A DNA stretch of 64,000 nucleotides, taken from JAHBNG01 sp039028975. Its GTDB lineage: Bacteria > Chloroflexota > Anaerolineae > Caldilineales > Caldilineaceae. The notes under the pieces are model-generated. The model ran no database searches. It saw only the letters and a list, made by a program, of their open reading frames with translations, and was not told where the DNA came from. The position numbers and the translations under genes are program-made. Position 1 is the first letter of the stretch. Each line of letters starts with the position of its first letter. Shown piece by piece: positions 25,479 through 34,292 of this stretch. The DNA is taken from assembly GCA_039028975.1 (NCBI GenBank), contig JBCCHB010000094.1, positions 1-64,000 on the forward strand, given 5' to 3'.

Positions 25479-28421
25479 CTACGTTTCCGCCTTATCTAGC
25501 AGGTGTTGACCTAGATAGTGGCCAGTCAAAGAGCGTTTGTTCTTTGCCACGTCTTCAGGTGTTCCATAGGCGACAATTTGGCCACCGCGATGTCCGCCCT
25601 CTGGCCCCAGATCAATGACCCAATCCGCTGTCTTGATCACATCCAGATGATGTTCGATGACCACCACCGTATGGCCCACATCGACCAGCCGGTTGAGGCT
25701 ATCCAGCAGCCGTTGAATATCCGCGTGATGCAGACCGGTGGTTGGCTCGTCCAGCACATAGATGTTGTGTTTGCCTCGCTTAATCTTGCCTAACTGGTGG
25801 GCCAGCTTGATGCGCTGGGCCTCGCCACCCGAAAGATGGGTCGAGGGATGGCCCAACTTCAGGTAGCCCAACCCAAGCTCATTCAAGGTGCCTAGCTTGT
25901 GGGCAATGTAGGGTTGCTGGGCAAAGAACTGAACGCCTTCTTCAATCGATAGTGCCAGCACCTCCGCAATATTCTTTCCCTGATAGGTCACCTGCAAGGT
26001 CTCTTCATTATATCGAGCACCCTTGCAGACTAGGCAAGGTGTCTCTACATCAGCCATGATCTGAAGCTTGGTGGTCATCAACCCTTCCCCACCGCACTCT
26101 TCGCAGCGCCCCCCTTTCATGTTAAAGCTAAAGCGAGACCTAGTATACCCTCGCTCTTGAGCTAAATCCGTTTTGGCAAAGAGCTTGCGGATGCTGTCGT
26201 AGACACCGATGTAGGTTACTGGATTGGAACGGGTAGTTCGCCCAATAGGGGACTGGTCGATATGAACAATGTCGCTTAGATGCTCTACACCCTCAATGTC
26301 ACGATGCTCGCCGGACATGATGCGGCTATCGTGGAAGATCGAGTAGAGCTTTTTATAGAGAATCTCGTGAATGAGCGTACTCTTACCTGAACCAGAGACA
26401 CCAGTGATACAGGTGAAAATACCCAAGGGAATGGTAACATCTACATCGTTCAGGTTGTTCTCTTTGGCTCCATAGATGGTGAGATTTTTGCCATTGGGCG
26501 ATCGCCGCTGCTCTGGGAGCTGGATCTGAGCCATGCCGGTAAGGTATTGACCTGTCAAGGAAGTCAGGTTTGTCAGAATCTCATCTTTGGGACCTTGAGC
26601 CACAACAATCCCACCATGGACTCCAGCACCTGGCCCCATCTCGATGATATAGTCGGCGGCCCGAATGGTCTCCTCATCATGTTCCACGACAATGACCGTG
26701 TTACCCAGATCACGTAGTTGCTTTAAGGTCTCGATCATGCGAACATTGTCTTTGGGATGTAGACCGATGCTTGGCTCGTCCAGGACATATAGCATTCCCA
26801 TGAGTCCAGAGCCAATTTGGGTCGAGAGACGAATTCTTTGGGACTCGCCACCAGAAAGGGTGGCCGAGGGACGATTTAAGGTTAGGTAATAAAGGCCGAT
26901 ATCGAGCAGGAGATCGAGGCGACGCACTACCTCATTGACGATTTGGGTTCCGGCCGCCTCTTTGCGAACTGGGATCGGTACTTCTTTGAGGAATGCGCTC
27001 AACTCTTCAAAGGGCATCTCACCCAACTCATGGATGGTTTTGTCGCCAACCGTCACCAGAAAACGCTGCTGCTTGAGCCGCTTGCCATGACAGTCTGGGC
27101 AGGTGTGCTCAACCATCACCTTCTTCAAGTACTCTTCCATCCATGAATTGTAGGTGCCCTCTTTGCGGTAACGTCGGTAATGACGCTCAATGCGGTTGAT
27201 GATGCCACCAAAGCCTACGACGCGCCCCTCGTGCTTTTGGCCCTGGGTTGCACCAGGAGGAAGTTGGATGGTGAGTTTTTTTCCCTGGGTGCCGTAGAAG
27301 AGCAAGTTTATGATCTCGTCGGGCAACTTCTCAAAGGGAGTGTCCAGACTAAAATTATAGTGTTGGGAGAGGGTATACAGGATGCGGCCATCCCAATTAT
27401 TTTTTTCGTAGCGGATGGCTGCCTCTACGAATGCCCCTTCCCGAATGGTGCGACTTTTGTCTGGTACCAACAGATCGGGATGGACCTGCCGATAAGTACC
27501 CAACCCAAGACAGGTGGGGCAGGAACTGGAGGCAGATGGCAGGTTAAAGCTGTAGTAGTGCGGTTCAACTTCACCCATGACTGTGCCATGGGTTGGGCAA
27601 GCAAAATCAGCCCAGAATGTGTCGTGCTTGGTCTTAAGCTGTTGCCCATTTTTATGTTGAGCATTTCTACTCTGCTCATTTTTATCTTGGGCATTGAGAA
27701 GATGAAATGAGAGAAAGCCTTCCCCAACTAACAGACCTACATCTAAAGTAGCCAAGACTTGCCTATCAATTCGTGCATCGCTGTCATGACGGATCACAAT
27801 CTGATCGACTACCGCTTCGATCTGGTACGTCTGACCTTCATTCAACTCCAGGGGTTGGCTCAGGTCATGAAGCTGACCATCTATCCGCACTCGCCGAAAG
27901 CCTTTGGTACGCACATCGTCAAAGAGATAGTCAAAGTCTTCTCCATAGAATCGGAAGACGGGTGCCCGAATCTCCACTTCAGTCCCTTCTGGTAGCGAAT
28001 AGAGGCGCTCTAGCATTTGATGGGTGGAACGTACAGGCACTTCTCCTTCACAGTACGGACAGTGAGCAGTGCCAATGGTGGCGTAGAGCATACGCAGATA
28101 ATCATAGATATCGGTCATTGTGCCAACCGTAGAGCGCGGGTTATTGACGATGGTCTTCTGCTCAATGGAGACTACCGGAGAAAGCCCCATCACAAAATCT
28201 ACATTTGGTTTTTTGATTTGCTGTACAAATTTGCGTGAGTAGGCTGATAGCGATTCCAGAAAACGACGCTGCCCCTCGGCATAGACGGTATCAAACGCTA
28301 ACGACGACTTACCCGAACCACTGACACCTGTCACCACCACAAGCTGATTACGCGGAATTTCAATATCGATATTTTGGAGATTGTGCTCTTTGGCACCCTT
28401 GACGGATATGGTCTCTCTCAT
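25479..28421 (-). CDS. uvrA: Excinuclease ABC subunit A (UvrA)
   Basis: 980 residues, the DNA-damage sensor of nucleotide excision repair. The first ATPase has Walker A GVSGSGKSS at 32-40; the second has GVSGSGKSTL. Two ABC signatures (LSGGESQRIRL and LSGGEAQRIKL) and two LDEP Walker B motifs are seen. Zinc-binding Cys pairs appear as CPYC, CPTC...CPDC and the central CEECGGEG...CLVCKG. The ATG has an AAAGGAGAG site. It is longer than E. coli UvrA (940), with a Gln/Asn/Lys-rich insert at about residues 242-260 made by a 30-bp duplication. UvrB and UvrC are not in the window. Confidence 0.97.
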   Translation of the reverse strand: MRETISVKGAKEHNLQNIDIEIPRNQLVVVTGVSGSGKSSLAFDTVYAEGQRRFLESLSAYSRKFVQQIKKPNVDFVMGLSPVVSIEQKTIVNNPRSTVGTMTDIYDYLRMLYATIGTAHCPYCEGEVPVRSTHQMLERLYSLPEGTEVEIRAPVFRFYGEDFDYLFDDVRTKGFRRVRIDGQLHDLSQPLELNEGQTYQIEAVVDQIVIRHDSDARIDRQVLATLDVGLLVGEGFLSFHLLNAQDKNEQSRNAQHKNGQQLKTKHDTFWADFACPTHGTVMGEVEPHYYSFNLPSASSSCPTCLGLGTYRQVHPDLLVPDKSRTIREGAFVEAAIRYEKNNWDGRILYTLSQHYNFSLDTPFEKLPDEIINLLFYGTQGKKLTIQLPPGATQGQKHEGRVVGFGGIINRIERHYRRYRKEGTYNSWMEEYLKKVMVEHTCPDCHGKRLKQQRFLVTVGDKTIHELGEMPFEELSAFLKEVPIPVRKEAAGTQIVNEVVRRLDLLLDIGLYYLTLNRPSATLSGGESQRIRLSTQIGSGLMGMLYVLDEPSIGLHPKDNVRMIETLKQLRDLGNTVIVVEHDEETIRAADYIIEMGPGAGVHGGIVVAQGPKDEILTNLTSLTGQYLTGMAQIQLPEQRRSPNGKNLTIYGAKENNLNDVDVTIPLGIFTCITGVSGSGKSTLIHEILYKKLYSIFHDSRIMSGEHRDIEGVEHLSDIVHIDQSPIGRTTRSNPVTYIGVYDSIRKLFAKTDLAQERGYTRSRFSFNMKGGRCEECGGEGLMTTKLQIMADVETPCLVCKGARYNEETLQVTYQGKNIAEVLALSIEEGVQFFAQQPYIAHKLGTLNELGLGYLKLGHPSTHLSGGEAQRIKLAHQLGKIKRGKHNIYVLDEPTTGLHHADIQRLLDSLNRLVDVGHTVVVIEHHLDVIKTADWVIDLGPEGGHRGGQIVAYGTPEDVAKNKRSLTGHYLGQHLLDKAET
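27644..27695. repeat. Imperfect duplication inside uvrA
   Basis: 22-bp units at 27644-27665 and 27674-27695 match with three differences and are 30 bp (10 codons) apart, giving two NAQ-x-KN-x-Q peptides in a variable linker of UvrA. Confidence 0.8.
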
Positions 28422-28636
28422 GGCTCTCCTTTACACTGATTCGTGATCATCCGTAGGATTACGACTTGTTATCAGTCTATCAGTATAGCAGATCATCAAT
28501 GACATCTTCTGTCATATTTGTTGTTCTATACTGAACCTTGCATATGTTGAACTTGGCACGGAAGTCGAATTCCATACTTTTCTATCCGCCTGTGAATGAT
28601 TTATAATTCTTATTGTTGACTAAGCAATGAAATTAT

Positions 28637-28679
28637 CGGTGATTGCTTGTTCGTGACTAACAGCAACTACCAATCACCG
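28637..28679 (+). repeat. Inverted repeat upstream of DUF4058 gene
   Basis: CGGTGATTG (28637-28645) and CAATCACCG (28671-28679) are exact complements, ending just before the GGCAGGAG ribosome-binding site of the DUF4058 gene. It could fold in the mRNA leader. Confidence 0.4.
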
Positions 28680-28695
28680 GCAGGAGCAACCAACA

Positions 28696-29496
28696 ATGCC
28701 ATCCCCTTATCCTGGCATGGATCCATACTTAGAGGGTTATTTGTGGCCCGATGTCCATCATCGTTTTGCGACCGAGATTAGCGATCAACTAACGCCGCAA
28801 CTTCGGCCGCGATATGTCGCGCGTATTGAGATTCAAGTGGTGGTGGATGAAGATCCAGGGGGCGAAATTGGCATCATGTATCCAGATGTGGAAGTGGTAC
28901 ATTCCCAACGACATTCGTCCGCTCCCACACCGGCTATTGGAGAGGGTGCTTCCGTTGGTGGGGCGATGGTTGCAGAAGCGCCAGCCGCAACGCCTGCTTC
29001 GGTTATGATCGAGTTACCCAATCCAGAAGTGCGATTATCGACTGTGGAGATTTATGATACGGCACAAAATCAACTGGTTACCAGCATCGAAATTTTATCA
29101 CCAGTCAACAAACGGGAGCCGGGGCTGGCTAAGTATCGAGCTAAGTGGCACCGACTGCGGCGCGCCCATGTCCATCTATTAGAAGTGGATTTGCTGCGGC
29201 GTGGTCAGCGGGCGATTACCCATGCAAAAATACCAGAGAGCCTTTGGCGCGTCGGTCTACACCGGGCAGGAAGTATCCGGTTCCACGCATGGACGTTGAA
29301 CGTAGCGGATCGGTTACCCATTGTGCCTGTGCCACTCCGTCAGCCTGATGCAGATGTGATGCTGGATTTGGGGCAGGCCCTGCAAACGATCTATGAACGG
29401 GCTGCCTACGATCTGTCCATCGACTATACGGCTTCACCTCCACCGCCACCGCTGTCCGCTGATCCTTACTCCCAATCAAACTCTTCATCATCATAG
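28696..29496 (+). CDS. DUF4058 family protein
   Basis: 266 residues. It begins with the family hallmark PSPYPGMDPYLEG, continues WPDVHHRFATEISDQLTPQLRPRYVARIE, and has the conserved ETSIEILSPVNKREPG-like stretch (SIEILSPVNKREPG) and a VHLLEVDLLRRGQR segment. The family is common in Chloroflexota, Cyanobacteria and Planctomycetes and has no proven function; the EVDLLR region recalls PD-(D/E)XK-like folds. Its end overlaps the convergent nucleotidyltransferase gene by 31 bp. Confidence 0.88.
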   Translation: MPSPYPGMDPYLEGYLWPDVHHRFATEISDQLTPQLRPRYVARIEIQVVVDEDPGGEIGIMYPDVEVVHSQRHSSAPTPAIGEGASVGGAMVAEAPAATPASVMIELPNPEVRLSTVEIYDTAQNQLVTSIEILSPVNKREPGLAKYRAKWHRLRRAHVHLLEVDLLRRGQRAITHAKIPESLWRVGLHRAGSIRFHAWTLNVADRLPIVPVPLRQPDADVMLDLGQALQTIYERAAYDLSIDYTASPPPPPLSADPYSQSNSSSS

Positions 29497-30422
29497 AAGA
29501 AGGCCGGCTCTTCCATGGTAACTTGGCTCTTCTTGGTCAGGCGAATTGGGGATGAGATCTTTTCAACAATGTTGTGACGAGCTAGCCACTCGTACGCCCA
29601 AAAGAGATCGGGTGGACCGAAGATGTCCTCTCCACTTACTTTTTTGCGGAAGAATTCGTTCATCTCGGTTGCGGTACGAATACCGTCGGCTTCATTCAGA
29701 TAATCAAGAATCGGCTTAAAGACAACCTGTGCCCGCTCTCTCATGTAGCCATTGAGCAAATCGAGGGCTTTTTCGATGGTATCCCGATCTTTGGGGCCAT
29801 GTATCAAGTCGGTGTAGACCGCCTTAAAGAAGGTGGGATTGTAGCGCAACGCTTGGTGGATAACCTCTCTCCCAGGCGCTTCGCCATTCATTACCACTTC
29901 TATCCGCGCCAGCCCATTGACCACATACATGATCCACACAAAGCTATATTCAGGATCATCCTTGGCATAGAGCCACTTTTCGCACTTATCCAGCAGGCTG
30001 GGAATCCCGGCACCACAGCGTAGGAGCTGGAACTCTTTGTCCCGCTCACCAATCTCATCAGATTCGTTAAACCAAGCCTCGATCGATTCATCCTTGCAGA
30101 AGAGCACTTTGGCATGGGAGCGAATGGAGTGAGAGACTGATCCCTGCAACGCCCCATCTACCAAGCGCTTAAACTCACTACGTGAGTAGATGTGGGCCGA
30201 GATATTGATGCCCTCTTCCACCAGCCACAGACCGCGTGAGTTTCGTCCCAGGCCATCCTGTTCGATGATCTCTAAATCAATATCGGACTTCTCCCAGGCT
30301 TCACCTCGAGCGGCACTGCCATAGACAATGGCTGCTAGAATGTACCGGTCTTGTTCAAGCTTTTCAGTAAGGGCGTTCAGCGCGGCTTGATAGCGCTCTC
30401 TGACTTCAGGGGTTGATTGCAT
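29466..30422 (-). CDS. Nucleotidyltransferase domain protein
   Basis: 318 residues. The Pol-beta-type motif YGSAARGEAWEKSDIDLEI at 34-52 gives GS (35-36) and the metal-binding D47 and D49. The remainder is helical and includes a ~130-residue middle part and a short acidic C-terminus. It could modify a small molecule, an RNA or a protein; no antitoxin-like partner (HEPN) gene is next to it, though its own C-terminal part could serve. It is 19 bp downstream of the LLM oxidoreductase gene. Confidence 0.82.
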   Translation of the reverse strand: MQSTPEVRERYQAALNALTEKLEQDRYILAAIVYGSAARGEAWEKSDIDLEIIEQDGLGRNSRGLWLVEEGINISAHIYSRSEFKRLVDGALQGSVSHSIRSHAKVLFCKDESIEAWFNESDEIGERDKEFQLLRCGAGIPSLLDKCEKWLYAKDDPEYSFVWIMYVVNGLARIEVVMNGEAPGREVIHQALRYNPTFFKAVYTDLIHGPKDRDTIEKALDLLNGYMRERAQVVFKPILDYLNEADGIRTATEMNEFFRKKVSGEDIFGPPDLFWAYEWLARHNIVEKISSPIRLTKKSQVTMEEPAFFYDDEEFDWE

Positions 30423-30441
30423 GGTTCTATCCTCTTGTTCT

Positions 30442-31287
30442 TCATCTGCTTTCTCTAGGTGGCCCTTGCTTCAGCCTTTCCATTACTTTTTCTAGATCGC
30501 CCAAATCCCATGGTGATTCGATCCACCAAGTTGCACCAGCCTCCTGCCATGGTTGAACTTTCGCTAGAGCTGCCGTTGGATCATCGCCGGGTGTTGTGCC
30601 TTCCATGATGATATCAAAAGGAGATATAAGAGACCGATTTTCGTCGACATATGCCTTCATTTCGCGAAGATGATCGGGATTTATGTCTGTTACGGGACCG
30701 CTTTTGGCTTTGTACGCCGGCAGAAGACCGTCACAACGCAGAACTCGTTGCATGGACTTCATCCGCGGCCAGACACCGACACACCAAATTGGAATTCTCG
30801 GCTTCTGAACTGGTGGATCAGGAGGCAGGAACGTTGTCTCCTTGACTCTGTAGTGCTTGCCACTATAGTTGAAGGGTTGTCCAGCCCATAACCCAGCGAT
30901 AATGTCAATCGCTTCATCCAAAAGTTCAGCACGCAAACGTTTATCAGTCTCCTCGCCAAAATTGTCAAAACCGGTGTCGATCGCACCCAAGCCAACGGAA
31001 AGGATGGCTCGTCCATCGGAGAGCTGATCCAGGGTTGCTATTTCTGCCGCCAATTTCCATGGACGGCGGCGGGAGGCTGGCGTCAGCAAGGTACCTAGAC
31101 GGATCCGTTCTGTTCGCATAGCAACTGATGTTAATGCTATCCATGGATCCAAATTCCAGACACCTTCCCACATAAAGTAGGCATCCCAACCTGCCTTTTC
31201 TGCAGCAATGCCAAATTCAAGTGCTGTCTTTGCCTGGCCTTGAGGCGTGTCAGCACCTCCGCCTGGGAAAACAAAACCGTATTTCAT
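30442..31287 (-). CDS. LLM class flavin-dependent oxidoreductase
   Basis: 281 residues, a luciferase-like TIM barrel. Typical parts are GIAAEKAGWDAYFMWEG, TERIRLGTLLTPASRRRPWKLAAEIATLDQLSDGRAILSVGLGAIDTGFDNFGE, and PRIPIWCVGVWPRMKSM. It should use reduced FMN or F420 to oxidise a small substrate. An AGAGGCC ribosome-binding site precedes the ATG. It may be co-transcribed with the nucleotidyltransferase gene downstream. Confidence 0.9.
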   Translation of the reverse strand: MKYGFVFPGGGADTPQGQAKTALEFGIAAEKAGWDAYFMWEGVWNLDPWIALTSVAMRTERIRLGTLLTPASRRRPWKLAAEIATLDQLSDGRAILSVGLGAIDTGFDNFGEETDKRLRAELLDEAIDIIAGLWAGQPFNYSGKHYRVKETTFLPPDPPVQKPRIPIWCVGVWPRMKSMQRVLRCDGLLPAYKAKSGPVTDINPDHLREMKAYVDENRSLISPFDIIMEGTTPGDDPTAALAKVQPWQEAGATWWIESPWDLGDLEKVMERLKQGPPRESR

Positions 31288-31317
31288 GTATGGCCTCTTT
31301 CATTTCACTCTCGTTCA

Positions 31318-32211
31318 TTAGGCTGGCGGTACTTGCACCAAGCCATCCCGCCGTACTTTTTCAATACCGTTGACCACAAACCAAATACCTAATCCCCCAT
31401 AAATGAGTAGCTGAGCTGTTAACGCAACCAGATGAGGCCAAAATACACCCGTGTCTGTTGGGGATGAAAGCAGCAACCGTGCGCCGATAAACCCCTGTGC
31501 CTGAGGAAAGAGCCAGGTAAAGCTAAGCAGCCAGCTAGGCAGCACCTCAATGGGAAAGGTCTTGCCAGAGACAATCATGCTCACGGTTCCCAGCAAATTG
31601 GCTAAGACATTTTGGTTAACGGCTCGCAATGCATAGGAGTGGAGGAAGACGCTGCTCATCAGCGTCTCGTAAAAGATCTGGGCTAATGCCGCATAGACCA
31701 AGTAGAGCATAACAAGAGGCAGCATGGCAAATTGAATATTGAAATCCACGCCCAAGTATAACCCAAAGATACCAAAGATTACGGCGAACTGAATCACAAC
31801 CGAAGTGATGGTATAACCCACGAAATCCAAAACCCGATTGGCAATCAGATTATAGAGCAATGGATCCGTAGGACTCATGGACCAGCGCTTAAAGTCAGCC
31901 CCAAAGATGCCCCGCTGAAAAAACTGACTAGGTGAGAAAAAACCACCTGCTCCAAAGACGGTAGCAATAAAGCTACCTAGCAACACATAGGCCAGATAGC
32001 TTTGGTCATAGTTCTCGAGCGCAGCCACCTCCACCGAGCGAAACATGTTGCCAATGAAGAACCAACTGAGTAATCCCAATGTACTATTAACAAACGAAAG
32101 CAGCACTCCCGTTCGAAAGGTAGCCCGAATCGACCAGTGAAAACGGAGAAAGAGAAAACTCAACCGAATGGCCCACCGAAAATCATTCAAAAATTGGTTC
32201 GACTTGATCAT
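31318..32211 (-). CDS. ABC-2 type transporter permease
   Basis: 297 residues with about six hydrophobic helices, no binding motif and the layout of an ABC-2 export permease. It starts 24 bp after the ATPase gene, and the spacer holds a short CTACTTGC direct repeat. With that ATPase it forms an exporter whose cargo is not known; export of a polysaccharide, lipid or drug is possible. Confidence 0.85.
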   Translation of the reverse strand: MIKSNQFLNDFRWAIRLSFLFLRFHWSIRATFRTGVLLSFVNSTLGLLSWFFIGNMFRSVEVAALENYDQSYLAYVLLGSFIATVFGAGGFFSPSQFFQRGIFGADFKRWSMSPTDPLLYNLIANRVLDFVGYTITSVVIQFAVIFGIFGLYLGVDFNIQFAMLPLVMLYLVYAALAQIFYETLMSSVFLHSYALRAVNQNVLANLLGTVSMIVSGKTFPIEVLPSWLLSFTWLFPQAQGFIGARLLLSSPTDTGVFWPHLVALTAQLLIYGGLGIWFVVNGIEKVRRDGLVQVPPA

Positions 32212-32235
32212 CTGCCTACTTGCCTACTTGCCACC

Positions 32236-33396
32236 TTACTCATCCTCAATCAACTTAACCAAAACGTCTTCAAAATTCATGGGCTGAGTCTCCACAGATG
32301 TTAGGTGACAGCCTGCATGTACCATGTCGCTAATCAGCCAGGAGAGCGTCTCTTGGCTGTTGGTTACAGTCAATGTAAGCTCATGTTTCCCCTGGCGTGA
32401 TAGGATCTTCTGTTCCAGTATACCGTTTCGCTGTATGAGTGAACCTGGAAGGGGGGAACCGTTATGTGTGCTATATGACGTCCCGTTTGGTGTGCCGTTT
32501 GACTTACTGGTGAATGTGTCGTTTATCAGGATCTCAGATGTATAATACCTGACGCGAATGGTCTCTGTCTGGCGAACAGACTGGCGTAGCTTTTGAACCA
32601 CGTCCTTGGCCTTGATGCGCCCCTGATCAATGACAATTACCTCATCACAGATCTCCTCAATATCGCTTGACTGGTGGGTAGCCAGGAGCATGGTAAAGTT
32701 CTCACCCTGCATCTGATATTTAATAAATTCCCGTAGATAGCGTTGGGTAAAAAAATCTAACCCCAAAAATGGCTCATCCAGCAGCAGTAGAGAGTAGCCG
32801 TGGACCCGATAGAGCAAGATCGCCACGATAATCTGTATCTTCACCCGCATCCCTTGGCTGTATCGGGCGGCTCGGTCATCGAGTCGATCATATAGCTCAA
32901 GCTCTTTGGCCAACTCTTCGATCTGCTGGCTCAACGGCCCTGGTTCCACATGATGCATGATGAGAAACTTCTCGATATTTTGCCGTCCCGTAAAGGACCA
33001 GGTTGTGGCATTGAGCCAGCCAAAGATAGGGACCACATGTTTCCGTACTTGATAGAGCTCGCTGGCTAGATCGTAGCCATAGCAGCGTACAGAACCTTGA
33101 TCCTGCGGAAAGATCCCTCCCAGAATCGAGAGCAGCGTGGTTTTGCCTGAGCCATTCTTGCCAAACAGACCTACCACTTGACCCGGTTCTACAGTAAAAC
33201 TCACGTTGTCCAGCCCTTGGATGGACGTAGTTCCCCGAGTTCCCAGGATGCTAAAGGTTTCACCAAGGAAGAAGCGAGTTAGCTTCCGCAAGTCGAGCAG
33301 GTTATTCTGGTCGACATGAGTGAGCTGCTTGACGACCGTATAGGATTTGGAGACATTACTGAGTTCTAAAGCGTGGTTGAGTTTTAAAGCACACAT
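32236..33396 (-). CDS. ABC transporter ATP-binding protein
   Basis: 386 residues. Walker A GKNGSGKTT is at 79-87, the signature is YSQGMRVKIQ, Walker B is LLLLDEPFLGLD, followed by the H-loop in LLATHQSSD. The signature begins with YSQG instead of LSGG, as in the ABC-2 drug/polysaccharide export group. An unusual ~45-residue insert (21-65) splits the first beta-strand from Walker A, and a ~120-residue C-terminal domain follows the ATPase core, with a Ser/Asn/Gly-rich linker. It pairs with the permease gene downstream. Confidence 0.92.
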   Translation of the reverse strand: MCALKLNHALELSNVSKSYTVVKQLTHVDQNNLLDLRKLTRFFLGETFSILGTRGTTSIQGLDNVSFTVEPGQVVGLFGKNGSGKTTLLSILGGIFPQDQGSVRCYGYDLASELYQVRKHVVPIFGWLNATTWSFTGRQNIEKFLIMHHVEPGPLSQQIEELAKELELYDRLDDRAARYSQGMRVKIQIIVAILLYRVHGYSLLLLDEPFLGLDFFTQRYLREFIKYQMQGENFTMLLATHQSSDIEEICDEVIVIDQGRIKAKDVVQKLRQSVRQTETIRVRYYTSEILINDTFTSKSNGTPNGTSYSTHNGSPLPGSLIQRNGILEQKILSRQGKHELTLTVTNSQETLSWLISDMVHAGCHLTSVETQPMNFEDVLVKLIEDE

Positions 33397-33503
33397 GATA
33401 TGCTTAGTCTATTGGATAAAGATGACACCTTGTGACATGTTATAAATGTCATCCGCTCAACCAACTTCTAGCATCTCTCGAATTTGCCGAATTCTTTCTT
33501 AGG

Positions 33504-33750
33504 CCACTCCACAAAATAAGGCGGTTCCAGAATTTAAAGTACCCACTGAAATCATGAGAGTATTCCCGGAAAGGGCTACAGATACTCGAGCCACATTAGG
33601 TTTCTATCGCCCTTTTCGAGAATGCTAGATCGGTATTTATTTCTCTGGAACCGCCTGAGTACCTAAAATTTGAACAGTGAGCACGCCCTCGTGCGGATGG
33701 ACCGGCACGGGGGCGTGCCTACTAAACGGGTATTTTATGCTGTGGAGTGG
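33504..33750. mobile_element. Nested inverted-repeat element (MITE-like)
   Basis: Outer arms CCACTCCACAAAATA (33504-33518) and a near-complement ending GTGGAGTGG (33731-33750); inner arms GGCGGTTCCAG (33520-33530) and CTGGAACCGCC (33645-33655), exact; and a GC-rich hairpin GCACGCCCTCGTGC/GCACGGGGGCGTGC (33681-33718). It carries no ORF. The arrangement suggests a non-autonomous element that has taken in another repeat near its right end. Confidence 0.5.
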
Positions 33751-34172
33751 TGTTATCATCCGCTTAACTATTCTTTGCTCTGTGCAAAAACCGCACTAGA
33801 GATTACACCGACAGAGCCGACTTTGGACTAAGCGGCCAAACGACTGCGGACTACCGATAATTCATGACATAACTTGTCATATTTATGAGCTATGCTTAGA
33901 ATGTATTGCGGTTGGCCATAGATTGAGAATAAATATATACTATTTTATTCTAGTAAATTATTCTCACCTATGACAGAGTTAATATGAAAAAGCTAAATAT
34001 AGTTATGCTAGAGTGAGACTAGATAGAAGTGATTCGCATACGTTGGCAGATTACACTCAGTAGCAATAACACAGAAGTTCGCTGAGGTCTTGCAGAGATT
34101 CAACGGAGACTGTCTTCACTTTTGAAGACTTCCTCTGTGTGTATCTGTGCCTTCTCAAGGGACTCTGTGTAA

Positions 34173-34290
34173 GCCAAAAAAGTTTTGTCCTAACTCTTAT
34201 ACCCTCATCTACTCTGCATAATTCCGAAATGGGGAACATCCACGTTTTCATGGGGCAAGTTTTTTCTGGCCATTCATATAGGGGGCAAAA
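34173..34290 (+). promoter_or_regulatory. Leader-like repeat element, copy C, ending at the WYL regulator start
   Basis: Left arm CCAAAAAAGTTTTGTCC (34175-34191) pairs with right arm GGGGCAAGTTTTTTCTGG (34252-34269) with a few mismatches or G-U pairs. The interior ACTCTTATACCC...ACTCTGCATAATTCCGAAA matches copy A. The tail CCATTCATATAGGGGGCAAAACC provides the AGGGGG ribosome-binding site of the GTG start at 34293, as the tail of copy B does at 8933. Confidence 0.5.
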
Positions 34291-34292
34291 CC

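Larger units (their letters stand above)
33397..34292. other. Long intergenic region with several repeat structures
   Basis: 896 bp between divergent genes. It holds a nested inverted-repeat element (33504-33750), a palindrome ATGACA-TAACT-TGTCAT at about 33864-33881, an AT-rich hairpin GAGAATAA/TTATTCTC (33925-33965), CTCTGTG-type words at 34070-34170, and leader-like repeat copy C (34173-34290). No convincing ORF is seen. Confidence 0.55.

Noticed and set aside
29466..30422. Toxin-antitoxin pair with the nucleotidyltransferase
   Set aside because: No HEPN-type or other small partner gene is adjacent; the neighbours are a flavin oxidoreductase and a convergent DUF4058 gene.
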